NCBI GenBank assembly: GCA_011009095.1
Contig: VTPC01000463.1
Coordinates: 211,220-275,219 of the forward strand
From: Ignelater luminosus
Taxonomy: Eukaryota > Arthropoda > Insecta > Coleoptera > Elateridae
Length of the DNA: 64,000 bases
Reading direction: 5' to 3'
Shown: positions 48,201-63,000 of the stretch, in pieces
Layout: each line of letters starts with the position of its first letter
Numbering within the stretch: the first letter of the stretch is position 1
The notes under the pieces: model-generated
Seen by the model: the letters and a program-made list of their open reading frames with translations, nothing else
What the model was told of the DNA's origin: nothing
The model's database searches: none
Translations under genes and position numbers: made by a program

Positions 48201-51200
48201 CATATCAAATGGAACAAAAATAGCCTAGGTTTGCCTACGCAAATAGCTAAGCGTTTATGTGCATACCTAATTGTTGGAAATTTAAATTCTTTCTGAATTA
48301 CATCTTATTGTTTCTAGAATTTACATAACGGATTCTGTAATCCTAAATTATGATGTTGTATGGGTGTATTGAAATGAAAGGTGTAGAATACTATAATTTT
48401 GTTTTTCTATTTTATAAACTCCATTCAAGAGTATTTTAAATTAGAATTACTGCCAATGAATGCAAAAACGAATCTAAATAAAGCTCTCGCAGAAAGAAGA
48501 GACTTGCTTAGATATTTTTGGTAAATCTGATGATTATTAGGTTATTTATTGGGTTGCAGTTTGTTCTCAGAATACGTAGTTTTTGTGGTTTGGTTTTCAC
48601 TTAGCACCTACTGAATGTAGAAATAGTTTGGGAATGCACAGGGATTTTGTATGGGAAACAATAAGGTTATAACGTCTTTTGAAGTTCTACAACCCCTTTC
48701 TTGCAAATTCCTCTGTATAATAATAAGAAAGCAATATTTGCAATTCTCAGTTCTAACTGACTTTATATGATAATTTCTTTCTTTTTAAATATTATCTTAA
48801 TGCCTGCCAGCTTTTTTATCACTCTTCTTTGATGTACATTAACGTTAGAGAGAACGTAATGCAGGATAATTTGTTCTTAAAGTCTAGTACAAGAGACAAC
48901 AAGGATTACAAGTGTGCTTGACACCTTTGCTACAAAAAACATAATACAGTACTAGTTAAAGCATGCTTAATGTTCAGACAGAAACGAATACATGCCTAGA
49001 TAAATATTCAACCAGAATAACTAGCTGTTGAAGCCTATTCTTCTTTATTATTAACCTGTGCGAATTTTATATTTCTGTTTGAAGTAGTTTAAAACTCTTA
49101 CTCTCATTATTTTAGAAGTAACTAATTCTCACCCCAGTTAATTAGAGGTTGACATATTCTATAGCAAGGCTCGGAGTAAACTCTGACCGTATTACGATTT
49201 CCATTTGGCCCACGATGCCCACACGATTCCGGCACGTGCCATTATTGCAGATACTTTGCTGCTCTCTGTGGTTTTTTTTCTGTTCATGAAATTTGAACGG
49301 TAACATATTTTAGGCTGGTGGCAGAAATGAGCGTAGTTCGAAACTGTTCGACCAAGTTATTCGTTTTGGAATATTAAAAATGAAATTGACGATTTACGTC
49401 ACTTACCAAATTAATTATTGCTGAATTATCTTTACGTCTTACATTAGTAAACTGATCAGCATTTTTAAACAACCTTAACCTACAGCCTACCAAAGACCAA
49501 GAGCTATTTGTATATAACATATTTGTACACCAAGGTGATTTATTCATTTTTGGAAAAATTAAGATTATTTTCAAAATGATGCAGCAGCCGTTTTTACATT
49601 TTTCTACGTTGTAAAAAAGAAATGAACTATTGAGATAAGCAGATTTTATTAAATCTAAACAAAAGAAAGTCGTACAATTTCAGCATGTTTTATAAGCTGC
49701 GCATATTGGTTTACTCTTTGATCTTTTTTCTCTTACAGTCTGCGCAACATTTTAAAAACTTCGACTTTGCTTATGTTCAGCTATAGTTGCCCATTCCTAT
49801 TTTATACTTATGTTAAATAGTGTATGCAACACAAGCCGAAAGAACAACTTTTTGCATTCATGAACTATTCGTTCAAAAAAATATTCTTTCGGTTACTAAG
49901 TATTTTTCGGATGAAAGGACTAGATTCGGGAATTTTGTTACGTACTGGAACAGTTTTCAATTGTTGCACTAATCTGTAAAATACACTGTAGTTTCCATTG
50001 ATAAATTGTGTAACACTACTCGCCTTGGGTTCGTAAATGGAGAGAAAGAGGATCACGTAGTATAAGCTAGTGGTGCTGCCAATGAAGACAATGTTAAAAT
50101 GTGATTGCGATGACTGCTAGCCCAAGAAAAGCGGTAATTCAGGATGTCACGGCTGTAAATTTGTTAGAACTGAATACACAAAGGATTTTAAGAAAAATAG
50201 AGTTCTATCTGTAAAAATTTCTATAGTTCAAGGTAAGACTACGATTTTAACAAATTTCATAATTTTTGTAATGATCACAACATTAAAGATTATCTGTTTA
50301 TAAAGTAAAACTGCTGTTATTTGGCCTTCAAGATCTCCCAATCTTTGAGTTCCAGATGTCTTCTGTGGTATTATTTAAAGAGTAAAGTGTAGGCTAATAA
50401 ACCTTGAGATTTCGAAGAACTGCAAAGAAACTCAAGAAATGCTCTTAGAAGAATCTATTGATGATGATAAAAGTCATTTACGACATTTAATTTTTATTTC
50501 AATCCTTAGTATTTATTCGCTTGTTCTGTAGATATAAAGTCAATAAATGTTTCCACAGACTTTGTATTTAAGTACCTATTTATTCTTGTCACGATTGTTT
50601 ATAGTCCTGAGTCAAGTTGATTCCGCTATAATTTGTTTTTCTTGTTTGCAGTACTAGAGAAACGATAGGAAAAAACGCTACTGTTCTGAAACACATCGTC
50701 ACAAAGAACTGTGCTGCGTTTTGAGTAGACTGTTGTTGTCTCGCTTAGTGATGGTAACTCACAACTGTAAGATATGATAAACTCTTGAGTGTACTGTGCA
50801 TGTTAATGGATATCTGTGAATGTTGTAGCTTGAAGCTGCAATGAAGTTCATTATTGTAATCGACGCTGGCGTTAGCTACTGTTCTGTTTTTGGGTGATAT
50901 GAAGAATAGTGGATTCATGGTTATGATGTGGTTATTACCAGAGTACAATGTTGCGTGTCACCTTGACTAGTGAAGTCTGGTCGTCATTACATTCGGGTTG
51001 ATCTTCCATGATGTCTGGGTTTGGAGATCTCAGATCTAAGCCCATCTGCATTTCCATTCCGGGTCGTGAAACCATTCCGCAGAGAAAGTCCATCCTTCTG
51101 TGTGTTTAGGTGAGTTTTAACACAGGTTGATTGCCGCCATTTTCTCAATTTTATCTAAACCGCTCTGCATTCCCGGAGTTTGAAAATGTCACCGCAGGCT

Positions 51201-54200
51201 GCGATCACACCACCACCAGTGGTCTTCCCGTACTTGAGGGACAATCACTACGACAATCAGAATTTTCTTTAGATCGGACGACATTATGACTAAATTTTCT
51301 GCAGCGCGAAATGTGGAGGTTGTCATTCTAAAAGAGACCATCAAATTCTTTGTTCTTTACATAATTGTACGATGTGCTCAACAAAGAAGCGAAGGCTTGT
51401 ATATGCTGTATAACATAATCTAGTAACTTACAAAACTAAACACACAAACTTAAACATTCTTTAATTACCATGGCAACCGATTTTGTCCTTTTTCTTCTCG
51501 TTAAGATCAGATAAAGCTATACTTTTTAAATTTTTAAAGAAGCTTTATTAGTTAGTGAAAGGAGAGTAGAAGCCGGGCCATGGTGTATACTGAAACATTG
51601 TTGATACTATCATTAAAAATTTGACATATTGGACTTGAAAAGTCTTCTCTTCTAGGTTTAATTTACAAATAGTGGTTCTACCTTTACTGGATGACAATAC
51701 CGACCTATTCATAGAGGCAGCAATGCTGTCACATGTATGAATTCAAAAGTATTTTTTATAGAAGGGGGGTTACCCTTTGGACTTCGAAACAGATAGATCC
51801 CCCTCCCGTGGGGAGAGAGAATTGCAACGAGAGTCTTTTCCCACTTCGACACTCTTCGATCACTAAAATTCCATCAGAAAATCAAAGACATTTAGGGTTA
51901 TTGATTACTAGATGGCGGTTCGGCGATTTAGTGGCTTTTTCTCAAGCTTTACCGGCAACCGGCCTTGTCGTCACATTACCGACCGTGCCAGCGAAATACC
52001 GATCGGGTGACAATCTTATTAACAAACCACATTTTTTCTCTAACTCTTGGTACTTTTCTAAATATTTTTGGTAAAATATACACTTCAGATGTTGACTTTA
52101 TTTTTTTCAATCGTCGTTCCAACTCTAACTTCGTCTTCTTAAACATCATTATTATCACGTTCGTCGTCCGAGTCATCCTGATATTGTCTCCGTTGTTGCA
52201 TCTCTATTATTACTACACCTCTGGACAGCTGTCTGATGATTTTACTTCTACCTAACAATGTCGTTTTGCTTTATCCATTAACCTAATCATCTGGAAGAGA
52301 AAGAGCTACAAATAGTTTTTTATCGAGGAGCTACAATTAACAATGAAGATGATTATTACCGAAGAATGGGCTATAGTGTCTTTCATAATTTCTTTTTAAG
52401 TCTCATTTTTTTCATGAACACAACTTCAGGGATTAGACAACAAATTCGAAAGTTATCTGCTTTCTTTGTACTGCTCTGCTTACGTATTTATCAGTCTTTT
52501 AAGAATTTCACAATAGGAGCAAAATCCTACTCAGGTCACTCACTTTTTCGAAACGGAGAAAGCTGTCCAGGTAGGGTATATTCCTGGAGATGCCCTTTTT
52601 CCTGCTAAAATCTGCGAGTTACTTCTAAACAGTGATGAATCTATAATCAATTATTATCTCCATTTCTGAATTTAAAGAATTCTATTTCAACCTGAAAATC
52701 GAAAGGAATGTTCAAAACCGACAGTTCAAATCGATCATCTTTTGAATCAAATTTCTTCATTATCCCTTGAGTTTTTAGAAATTTGGGTTTAGTCTTTCAA
52801 CTTCAAAATCAGTTCTCTATATTGATATCTAGAGGTGTTTCTGTAAGGAAATATTTTAGATATAAAAAAGAAATTTAAATTAAAAAAAGCTGAATACGCT
52901 TTTTTGTCTTTGTATTTTTTTGCACAAAGATAAAATAGATTGGACGTACTAGAATCTACAAATGGACTATAAAAGATAACAATTGGGGTCTCTTAGCTAA
53001 CTTAAGGACGAAGATAAACGCATCTGATTTACTTCAAAAGTATAGTTCGCGATATAGCCGAATACAAATTAAGATTAAAGTCCAATAACTATTCAGATAC
53101 TTAGAAACCTTGAGAATGTATGAATATAGCAATTTTGGTCATTTTAGAGAACTATTCTTTATTCTTCTTCATTATCCTACGGCAAAAAAAGTTTCACCCA
53201 AACTTTTGCCTCTAAGAGGTGCTTCTAGAAGTTCACACGCTAATGCGTAGCTTATTAGCTGAAACAATATAAAGTTCTATCGAACAGTAGTAGATTCCAT
53301 CTGTTATAAGCCAACAACAAACAAAACCAAACATTTGGCTAGAAACTAAAATAAATGAAGTGAAAAGACTTAGAATTTAGAACATTTGTATTGTACTCAA
53401 GTGTCCAAGAGATTTAAAATATTTAGTTAAAATGATCATTACAAAATAATATCAAGCATAACTGATCAAAAAGTAACGTATCTTAAGTTCTAGTCTAAAT
53501 TGACCTGCTTTGAAAGATTCTGTTGGCGGTAGCTTCAGAATAACGTATACGGAAATCTCAAACTCGGGTATGATGTTTAGTGTGACTTCGATTGAAAACT
53601 GGTAGTATTTGGTTTTTTTGTATATGTATGTTTCTTGTCTCGTTCTTCAACTCGTTCGGAAATTACACGTAAATAAACGGGATCACTTTGTATTGAGTTC
53701 AAACGTCGCTGGCTTATTTGTTGTGGTTTGCAGAGTCATCGTCACCACCAATAGTGACCAACCATGAGTCTTCCTTATAGTGAATAACATCTAACAAAAT
53801 GTCTAAGCAAATCGTGATCTTACTGGTGAGGGTATGGTATTTTAGCAAAGACACAAATTATTACTATTAATGTTGATAGTTACCAACGAGATCTTCATGA
53901 CATACTTAATATCATGACAGTATAGAAAACAATGCCCGCTTGGCCAGAAATTTGATTAGCCACATGGTATTTTCATCCCTATGACGAACATTCTTGAAAC
54001 TACTATAGTTGATTGAAATTAAACGTTAGTTAATTTGCTAATTGATGTTTGAAAAGATGATTACCAAAGTGCATTAGAACTAAATTCTCTAATATCCTGC
54101 CAACTTCAAACAATAATGTAATTAAAGTTAGATACCAAGAATTTCAACATAAATTCTTTTTATTCACGTTTTAACAAAAATAACAAAATGCCATATGTTC

Positions 54201-57200
54201 ATAAAGTTCCCACTTTAATCAACTTACTAAATTTCTTTCATTACCACTTAAATGAAATATATTGTGTATGACCCTGCATCTTATTGGTAAATAACTCTTG
54301 ACATTTGTGTTAATTTGTTAGAAAGATATTAATCATTTTGGCTTTTTACTGCAATTTATACATACATATATATAGCACATTTTATTAGAAGTTCGTATTA
54401 ACTAATTGCCAACTTCATAGATAATACCTCCACAAGAGTAATGTAATTAGGTTACATCAGACTCTATTGTTATATAAATGAAATATCATTATGGACTTGA
54501 ATGCAAAGCCACATCTTTATTATTATTAAGGTCTAATAAAATATAATATATAACAAAAAGAAAGATTAATAATTAGAACTTGAGTATAATAATAATAAAA
54601 TTGTGCTGTGTAGTGCACAAATGCTCAGTAACCGTAAAACATTTACCTACCAGAAAACATCAATTACCAAGAGTGCATCTGCATTCTACATGAGGGTTAC
54701 GCAAAGCACGACCAGAAGAAATATGCATGCAGGATTTGATAAAACATCAACAGTATGCAACATATATGCTAATTTGATTGTTGTCGGCATTTCTGTGCTG
54801 CCACTTTCCAGTTACGGATGCATAATGCTGTCTGTTTTGCATGTTTTATTTCCCGGTTAACGCATAATTACCGTATGATTTTTCCTCGAACAAATTATTG
54901 ATAATCATCCTTTCATGCCTAGTGCGTAATACGGTATTGTTTTCAGTCGAGATATTAATTATTTCACGAGATTACAGAGGACATTTCCTTCGTTTATAAG
55001 GTTTCTGTTTTGTAAAATCGATATATTATTTAGACTCGAGTCGGCTTTTGACTATTCTGCTTGCGCACGACTTCACGTCATCTGCAGAAATTTTACTATC
55101 AAATCGTAAAAAGCGAACCTAACTAAGCGTGTGATTGCTTCAAAATCGCTTGCGACCCGACGACGACGCGCATATTTTTGTTTCATCTCAAACTAAATCA
55201 TAACATACAACAAAAAGCTTTAAAAGGAATTTAAGAGGAATTAACTAAAACCCTATCTTTTTTCTATTTTTAATGAAAAACGAACAAAAACCAGAACTCG
55301 AGTAGGTACATAAAAATTTCTCCGCGCATGCAATTCCGGTTTCTAATGGGAGCTAAATTAGTTCTTTAATGGGTGGTCAAATGCAACTAATCCGCATTAT
55401 GAATACAAATAATCTCTAAGAATGCGCATTAGAAATAATTAAAACCTAATAAAATTCTCTAAACACTAGCACGGTACAATGCAAATGGGTGTGTGTACAA
55501 AGGCCATTTGCATCCATGAATATTGATCATCACCTGTTTTAACACCTGTGAGCGATCAAATTTTAATTCAGCGTACACCAGCAATATCCTCCCAGTACAT
55601 ATAAGATGAAACAAGTTAATTACGCAAGGAACATATTTATTTTTATTAAAATGGTGGTCCGATAACATCACGTGCTATTTTATTAAATTCGTTATGCAAA
55701 ATTTATTGAGTAATTTAGATTTCGTTTGATTACATCCAATCATTTTTTGTTTCAGGTTTCCTTGTTATTGTTCTGAAATATTACGCATTAATGGACCTTA
55801 GCGAATGCGAATTTCTATAATTTATTTATCTTCTATCATGCAATTCTACCGCACATAAATGAGCGATAAATTAGGCATTTCTTATAAATTTACATTTTAA
55901 ATTTCTTAAAATTATACATTGCTATAAAGATGATCTAACTATAGATAACATAATGTAAAAACTTTCTTCGGTAATGACATACGGTACTTACAGAAGTAGC
56001 GTGCTAACTGTCATTTTCCGTAGCAAACTGAAAAATTAGTTGATTAATATTCTTTAATTGATTTTTTGTGTTGATTTCAGATTGTTGAAATCTTGAAATC
56101 TGAAAATCCAGATTTTCAAGACTTACTTCGAAATCTCAAAATTCGGGACTTTAAAGTTCAAAAGAGTTTTAAGAGTACGTTCAGAACTTTATTTTAAATC
56201 AAATATAGAACTTCACACGTGGACAATATCGAGTTATGCAATTAGATGCTTGCTGAGTAGTTGGATTCAATTTGTTGCCATAAATACGAATGAGGCCCTT
56301 CTTGCTTTACTACTTTAATGGTATTGGAAGCTGCAACTCTTATATTGTGACATTACCGACAGTTATGCTTGAAAGTCTCATCATTAAAAAATTTTCTTTC
56401 TGATGACAACAAGCAAAATCATGGCAAAACTATTATAATTTGACTGACGGCCTATTCTAAGTTTCTACAGTACATTTTTCTTTTCAGTAGCACGAGTTGG
56501 TATCGTGAAATGGAATTTGCTTTAATAAGACGATTGCTTTGACAAACATAAAAGGACACCTAACAAAATCAAAAGGTGCATGAAACTTTTAAGTAACCTA
56601 ACTGAGGTTGAATTGAACTGCCAATACAGTCGAATTTGTTGGTTATGATTTTGGATGTTCTATAAAACCTTTTTCTTATTTTTCTTTCAACAATTTTTTG
56701 ATATTTAATATTGCTTTTAATGATCTTTTTACATCTTACTAGTATTTTTCAATTGTTGTGCAGCCAGGCGCTATTGTATCGCATGTGTAATTAACCGTAG
56801 TGGATTAATTCGTATTGTAGAGATCCAAGCTGTGGTAACGAAACAACTATATCAAAGCAGATCCGCGTCTTTTATTTGAATTACAATGTTTGAGTGCTAT
56901 TTCAGTCGAACCGTTGCTACGTTAATGTTTGTAACGAAAGGTGTTGGTAAAAAACAAAACAGTCAGAATCAGTGCTTGATTCACAGTTAATCTTTACAAA
57001 ACAAAATTGATAGATAATATTTGAATCTTGATTTCCTAAGATTTCAATCGAAGGGACCAAACTGTCTAAAACCAAGATTCTCTCCACAAGGTTAGCAGAA
57101 AATACTTAGATTGTTTGTATCTGAATATTCTTAGTTAATTATATTAATATTAAACAAAGTTTGGTCATTCAAATACCTAGGACCATCAAGAAATTCACTT

Positions 57201-57835
57201 ACATTTGGTCTTTGAACGTCAATCATGAGACAGCTAAACACCCTCTTTGACAATAAGAAAAAATGAAATTAAAGTGATTCTTTTAAGTAGTAAGTACTAT
57301 CTTAGTGAAGAATTCAATTCGAAATTTATAACGCACTAAGAGATTATTTTAAAAATTTGGAAATGACACAACGGTCTTGGAATAAAACGAAGATAGTAAA
57401 AAAACTTAATGTTGACCTGAGTAATTGAGTTCTTTAGTTTTTCAGCAAAATAATCTTTTGTTGAAGGAAAATCTCAGAGAAACCAGAAAACATTTTCTGA
57501 GCTAATCAGCGCTGCTCAGCTTACAATTAACCTTCGTATTTGTTAAGTATGTTTCATGATCAAAAAAAGACTGCAATGATCTTGAAACTAGAGCAAAAGG
57601 TTATTACCAAACAGGGCTTTAGCAATTGGTTATATTGAGATGATGAACACAGAGACTTATTGAATGTTTTTCTTTCTAATTCTAATGCACGAGGCTCAAT
57701 TTAATAATGTCTGATGTAAATAGCCAACTTTCCAAAGAAGCTAACTTATTTTAATTTAAATCACTAAAAATACCAAACTTTGGTGTTAATAACACGATTA
57801 TTTATAAATTGTTCTGAGCAATCCCGATGGCTCAG
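45295..57835. other. AT-rich DNA, no gene seen
   Basis: This 12.5-kb stretch contains no defensible coding region. Somewhat GC-richer patches are at 45310-45760, 50980-51250, 51770-52010 and 55055-55180; none gives a recognisable protein or splice-flanked frame. Small frames (45952-46194, 49374-49574, 50745-50948, 51733-52074 overlapping 51965-52255, 52366-52608, 54603-54860) lack domain motifs. An imperfect inverted repeat CTTGAAATCTG...CAGATTTTCAAG lies at about 56090-56120. Confidence 0.4.
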
Positions 57836-58057
57836 AAATCGTCGCCAATAATACAAGGTATCGTACCTATCTCAAATTCGGTTTCTGTGTTAAGTAACCA
57901 AGTGGGGTATTTAAAGTGAGTTATTGATTCTCAGAAAGTGTCGGATCTCAAACGGTGGGCCCATGAGAAACTTGGATAGCAGCTCATCTCAAATGCTGGG
58001 GCACACAAATCTCACAAACAGACACTGACTAAGATTCGTGTTATTGGCGACGAATTT
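57836..58057. mobile_element. Short inverted-repeat element, 222 bp
   Basis: AAATCGTCGCCAATAATAC (57836-57854) and, inverted, GTGTTATTGGCGACGAATTT (58038-58057) pair along about 19 bases with one extra base and two mismatches. The interior is GC-richer than its flanks and non-coding, with a small AGGTATCGTACCT palindrome near the left end. It could be a miniature DNA element; no clean target duplication is visible beside the repeats, so the class is open. Confidence 0.45.
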
Positions 58058-59930
58058 TGTCATAAATGAATAAAGTTGCTTCTTACCCGTTCTTATAGTT
58101 TCATTTATAAAAAATCAAAAAGGTCAATATGCCTTTTTCTACCATCCTGGATAAAACCTTGCATAATTTGGTTACTTAGATTCGGTTTTTTGAATTTGGA
58201 ATTTCTATCTATCAGAAGATCTTTCTCTTTAACTTCTCTTCAAATAAAGTCCTTAAAGAAGTTCTCAAAGATGTCGCTAAATTGTGGGAGAAATACAATT
58301 TAAAAGTGTGTTTGCTCAGTAGACAGTCAATATTTGTTGGCAAAATTAAATTTTTCTCATGCTAATTATTTAAAAAAAACATCAATGAATTCATATTTAC
58401 TAATAAGAATCCTTCCATGGATGATATGGCAGTCTGGAATGATTAGAGTAATGTTCTTGAACGTTCAGCAGGTAGAGTAAACTTACCGATCTAGAGTCTG
58501 TTACATCTGACATGATATTGGAAAACGCCATTTAGAGTCCTTTCAAGGTGAGAATTTTTTAAACTAGTCTAAGTTTAAGGTTTAACAAAATTGGAAAAAT
58601 AGTCAAATAACATCCAGACGCTTTATATTGTTGCTATCAATAATGAATGAAAAGTGAATAGCTGCTTTGTCACAAAGAAGAACTTGATGTGGCTTTTGCA
58701 AATGCTATACCGCTCAAAACAATTGACTTAACTTTAAATGTGAAAAACTCCTAAGTGAAGCAAAAATAAGTAAAATGGTGTTGTTTTGAAACACCTTATA
58801 TAGAGACTGTTGATTTTGCGTAATTTGTGACATTTATCCTGATACTCTGATTAATGTTATATTCAAATTCTTAGCTACAAACGTTCTGCTATAATGCTTA
58901 AAACTCTGGTATATTCGAATATGAAAATCTATATCGTACATTCCAGTCACACAGTCAATGAAAATGTTGTTATTTCTGCTTTTAGGCACACTTTGGGGAA
59001 AACGGGTGATGAATCTCTTACTTACTATAATGTACATGTTAAACCCTAAGCTGTAAAGTGAAACCCAAGTGGAATCGTTTTATAATAAAGGTTGCAGTTC
59101 TTGGTAAGTTATTAATGAAGATGTTGGATCTAAACAACCGCCACTAGTAAAATCGTCTAATTGTGGAAATACCTGGCATGACGATTGTGGAAATCTCGTT
59201 TCTATCACAAACAAAATTTTTTGAGAAGTGTTCAAATACTTAAAATACTATAAGCACAAATCTTTAAAATTTACTGTACTTATACGTTTTTATTTAATAT
59301 ACGAAACTCGAATAAATAATTTCAATGACAAATACTCAAACTTTTAATGAAGCATTAATTTATCCCAATTAATATTATAAAAGAACAACCCCTTTTTTGA
59401 GTGAACATAAATTAAAAAAAAACAATTAAGAGAAACGACATTGAAGTATGCTGTTGGTAATTAAGTAACTCACCACGTTTACTTTCGGATGATGTCAAGT
59501 AGCGCTACAGGACTTATCCACACATCTGAAAATTAATCAAGCAACAAGCAAAACAAATTATAGATATCAATATCGCTCCCTTTATATACTTGACAAAACC
59601 TAAATATGACCCCAAATTAATTAAGGAGCTTCACAAGAAGGTATAATTTTATTTTATTGAATAAAATAAACCACGCGTGTTTTATTGTAGTATTAATTTC
59701 AAAGTCATGTTATTTACCCAGCTCATTGCTTAAAAGTACCAAAAGTTATTTAGAAGTTTTTTGAATATACGTATTACAATTATAAAACGCAATTCTGGAC
59801 TCCACTAATGATGGAAAATTTGGAAGCCATTTTCTAGTTGGAAGTTCATACGCCTCTTTTCGAAGTTTCAATTAATCGGCATTTGGATAAAGTTCATGAA
59901 AATTCCACCAGAAGCACTGCTAAAGATTCT
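58058..59930. other. AT-rich DNA, no gene seen
   Basis: Only chance-like frames occur (58076-58303 plus, 58834-59037 minus). No repeat or RNA gene was recognised. Confidence 0.45.
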
Positions 59931-60024
59931 CCCGCCAGAGGTTACTGAATGCTGCCTCCAGAAGGCTAATTTGAAATTCCTCCGTAAAAGATAATTTCAG
60001 CCTCCTCCGCAAAAAAAGGCTAAT
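59931..60024 (+). repeat. Short degenerate tandem repeat, about 24-bp units
   Basis: Units beginning CTCCCGCCAGAGG, CCTCCAGAAGGCTAATTT, CCTCCGTAAAAGATAATTT and CCTCCGCAAAAAAAGGCTAA follow each other at roughly 22-27-base spacing. Three or four diverged units are present. It is too short and AT-mixed to be coding, with no sign of a CRISPR-like structure. Confidence 0.4.
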
Positions 60025-63000
60025 GGTAAGAAACCCGAAAGATGCATCAGCACGGGAACAACAATAAAAACTTATCCTTACCCTAAGATTTAGGCCTTTT
60101 AAACCCTAAAACTCGGTCAAAGATGGCTACAGCGAGAACACAGCACAAAACCTCTTTGCGTTCTCTTCGTCCTCGACAAGGTCGTTGTTCGTATTCGCAA
60201 AAATTCCCCCTCCAAACCAGACAATCGGATTCACAAATATATTTGAAAATAGAAAAATTATACGCAACGTCTCACTGTCAACAAGTAAGATTTAGTAAGA
60301 AAGAAATATTCAACTTGAAATTGATTAAGAAATGAATAAGTCTAAAGGAAATTATAAACCAGCGCCTCAAGGGTAGTTAACAACAATTTTGTAACAGGAA
60401 TTGATGAAATTACTGTTACAGTGTAAATAAACAGCTTTTCTTACAAAGTTTGTTTGCAATTATTGCTTTGTTTATAATAATAATTGCAGTGATGCAAAAG
60501 GAAAGGAGATCATGCTTTCTCCTTTGAATAATTCTAAATATTCTTGAATACAGATGATACCAATCAAAATGCTTTATAAAATTATAAGTGATACAGTTTC
60601 CAGTTTTTTCTATGCTAATCAAAAAATTGCTTTGTTTTATTTTTTATTCTTAGAAATCGAGACGCTGAGTGGTAATGATTATTAATTATCAGTAATATCT
60701 ATTTTAAGAACTATCTTTATGATAGATTGCTTGGTTTTCTTCCAGAGAAGTCTGGCAGCGAAGCATAGGTTTATCTACAGCTAACTTGACGTAAAATTCT
60801 CAATAGACGCTTTACTTCATTGACAAACCACCTTTGATTTTTTGTCGAAGACAATCTAAAACCATAAAACTATAATTGTTAAAGGCATGTAAAGTGCTTT
60901 GCTTTCATTTCTATCAAAAATTACTGAACTAGGCAGCTTTCTGTCGAAACTAACATAAACAGAATTGAGGGAAGTTTGTAAGATTAAAATTACACAAACG
61001 ACTTTCTCACAATTGTATTTTGACTGGCTAATGTTCCTTTGACTAGGTACCTTTTTTCATAAAACCAACCATAACCTAACGTTTCAAAACTGCCGTTTAT
61101 GAATTATTGTTTTAATTTTAAGTTCTGTACAAATCTAGAAATACATTTGCGTTATGCTAAACTAATAACATTTTAAATACTTCTAAATGCAATCGCATTT
61201 CCTCAATTCAATTTAATTTTACAAGTTTATGGTAGCTTTATCTCAAAGAAGAAGCAGCGGGCATTCTAATGGTTACATAAAATCTAAAAATCTGGACAAA
61301 GAATATCAGTTTAAAGTTGTTCTAACTGTTAGTTAGTTAGAGATATTATAAAATTTGGTTATAGTTTTGGACTTAATAAGTAAACCTTTATGTGAGTTCA
61401 GCATAGCGAAATTATTGCCAAAAAGATTCTACACTGTTAGATACTTTTCCCCAATGAGAATTTCAAAACGCACACTTTATGGTATTTGTACATGAGCCCA
61501 GAGAGGTTATGATGCAAAAAGAATGAAAGCTTTTTATAAACGTCAAAAAATTCTTTTAAAGCTAATCATGCAGTTGGTCATCTCTTCACGTGGACACTTT
61601 TCAGGATATAAAAAGCTATCCGATAACTGTATAATAGCAAGACAATAAGGGAAAGAATACATACATAGGAGTCAGTTTACAATAATTCATCAATGAGAAG
61701 CATATCCTGATTTGCCAAATAAGCTTTTGGCCATACATAGCTGTTTTCATAATCTTATTACAGTAAAATCTTTCGTTTGTGAACCCTCATATTAGGGGAT
61801 TCACATATAAGAAGTGTTCTCTTGAATTTTTAATAAAAATCGGTGTTTATCTTAAAACTTGAATTTACAGTCTTCGCATGATAATAACCTGTCAATCGAG
61901 CGGGTTTAAAACGATAGGATAAATTTATGTTGAGAAATGTCTATAAATACCTTGGGACGTGAGAACTTTAAAAAATACATTTTGACTATAAGGGAATTTT
62001 AGAAATTTTGAAATTTTTATGTTATATTTTATTCGAGGTAAATTGGTAATTTGGAGTAACAAAACGTGTTCAGAATATTTAATGTTCATTTGGTATTAAA
62101 AAATTAATAAGAATTTTTTCGCAAAATGCGTTTTTTATTAAAACTTCAATTTCAATTACAATCTCAAGTTTACACTGATATAGGAGCTAGGAAATTCAGT
62201 GCAGGAGAATTCGCAATCACACGATTTTGGTGTAAAAAATGCCAAGTTCGAATCCTGCCGTCGACATTGTTTTTTAAAATTTGCAAAAAATGTTTTCAAG
62301 ATTCTAAAAAAATTCTGATAACCTTAAAGAAATCAAATTCATATTTAAATTCAAAGTCAAAACAATTATGTTAAACAAGACATTGTTTAATTATTTTCTA
62401 GCTTCTATATTTTCACCAGCTTTCCAGAGACAATTCTTATTAACATTTTTTTATATATTTTTATTATTTAATATTTTTATCATTTTTCTTAGGCCACCAA
62501 GAATTAAATATTAAATCTAGTAATTCTTGAATAATAAATAAATAAATAAAATCTCAAATAAAAAATATGTAATATACAATTATACATAATTGGTTATCTT
62601 CTGTCTTTGATATAATTAAATAATATCTTAAAACTTATAACCATATACAAGACAACGAACTATCTATTTCTTTTTTCTAATTGAATATCTTATGATTAAT
62701 TTAGTTTTTGCAATTGAAACTTTTATGTATTTTTAACTCTCTTTTTTTAGTACCCACTTATCGATTTAAAAAGTATTAAAAATTTTATTTAATAAAACAA
62801 AAAAGCCAAAGAAAATTTCTAGGGTTCCCTTTTTAATGTTACCGACGACCTACCGCGCGAACACAATGAGCTTAAAAAACAAAGCTTATTTCCTTAATTT
62901 TATTATAAAATTACTTCTAAGAAGGCAACTAAACGTAAAATTCTAATTGTTCTTAACAACTCGGGGCTATAAAATTAGATAACTGAAGTGAAATAACATT

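Noticed and set aside
60123-60335. 70-codon frame with good start context and a possible donor at about 60284
   Set aside because: The product is a basic low-information sequence with no recognisable domain; one donor-like GTAAGA is not enough in this AT-rich DNA.
62190-62260. tRNA-like T-loop sequence GTTCGAATCC with a possible 4-bp anticodon stem upstream
   Set aside because: The T stem and acceptor stem do not pair, so it is not a tRNA gene; at most a SINE head.
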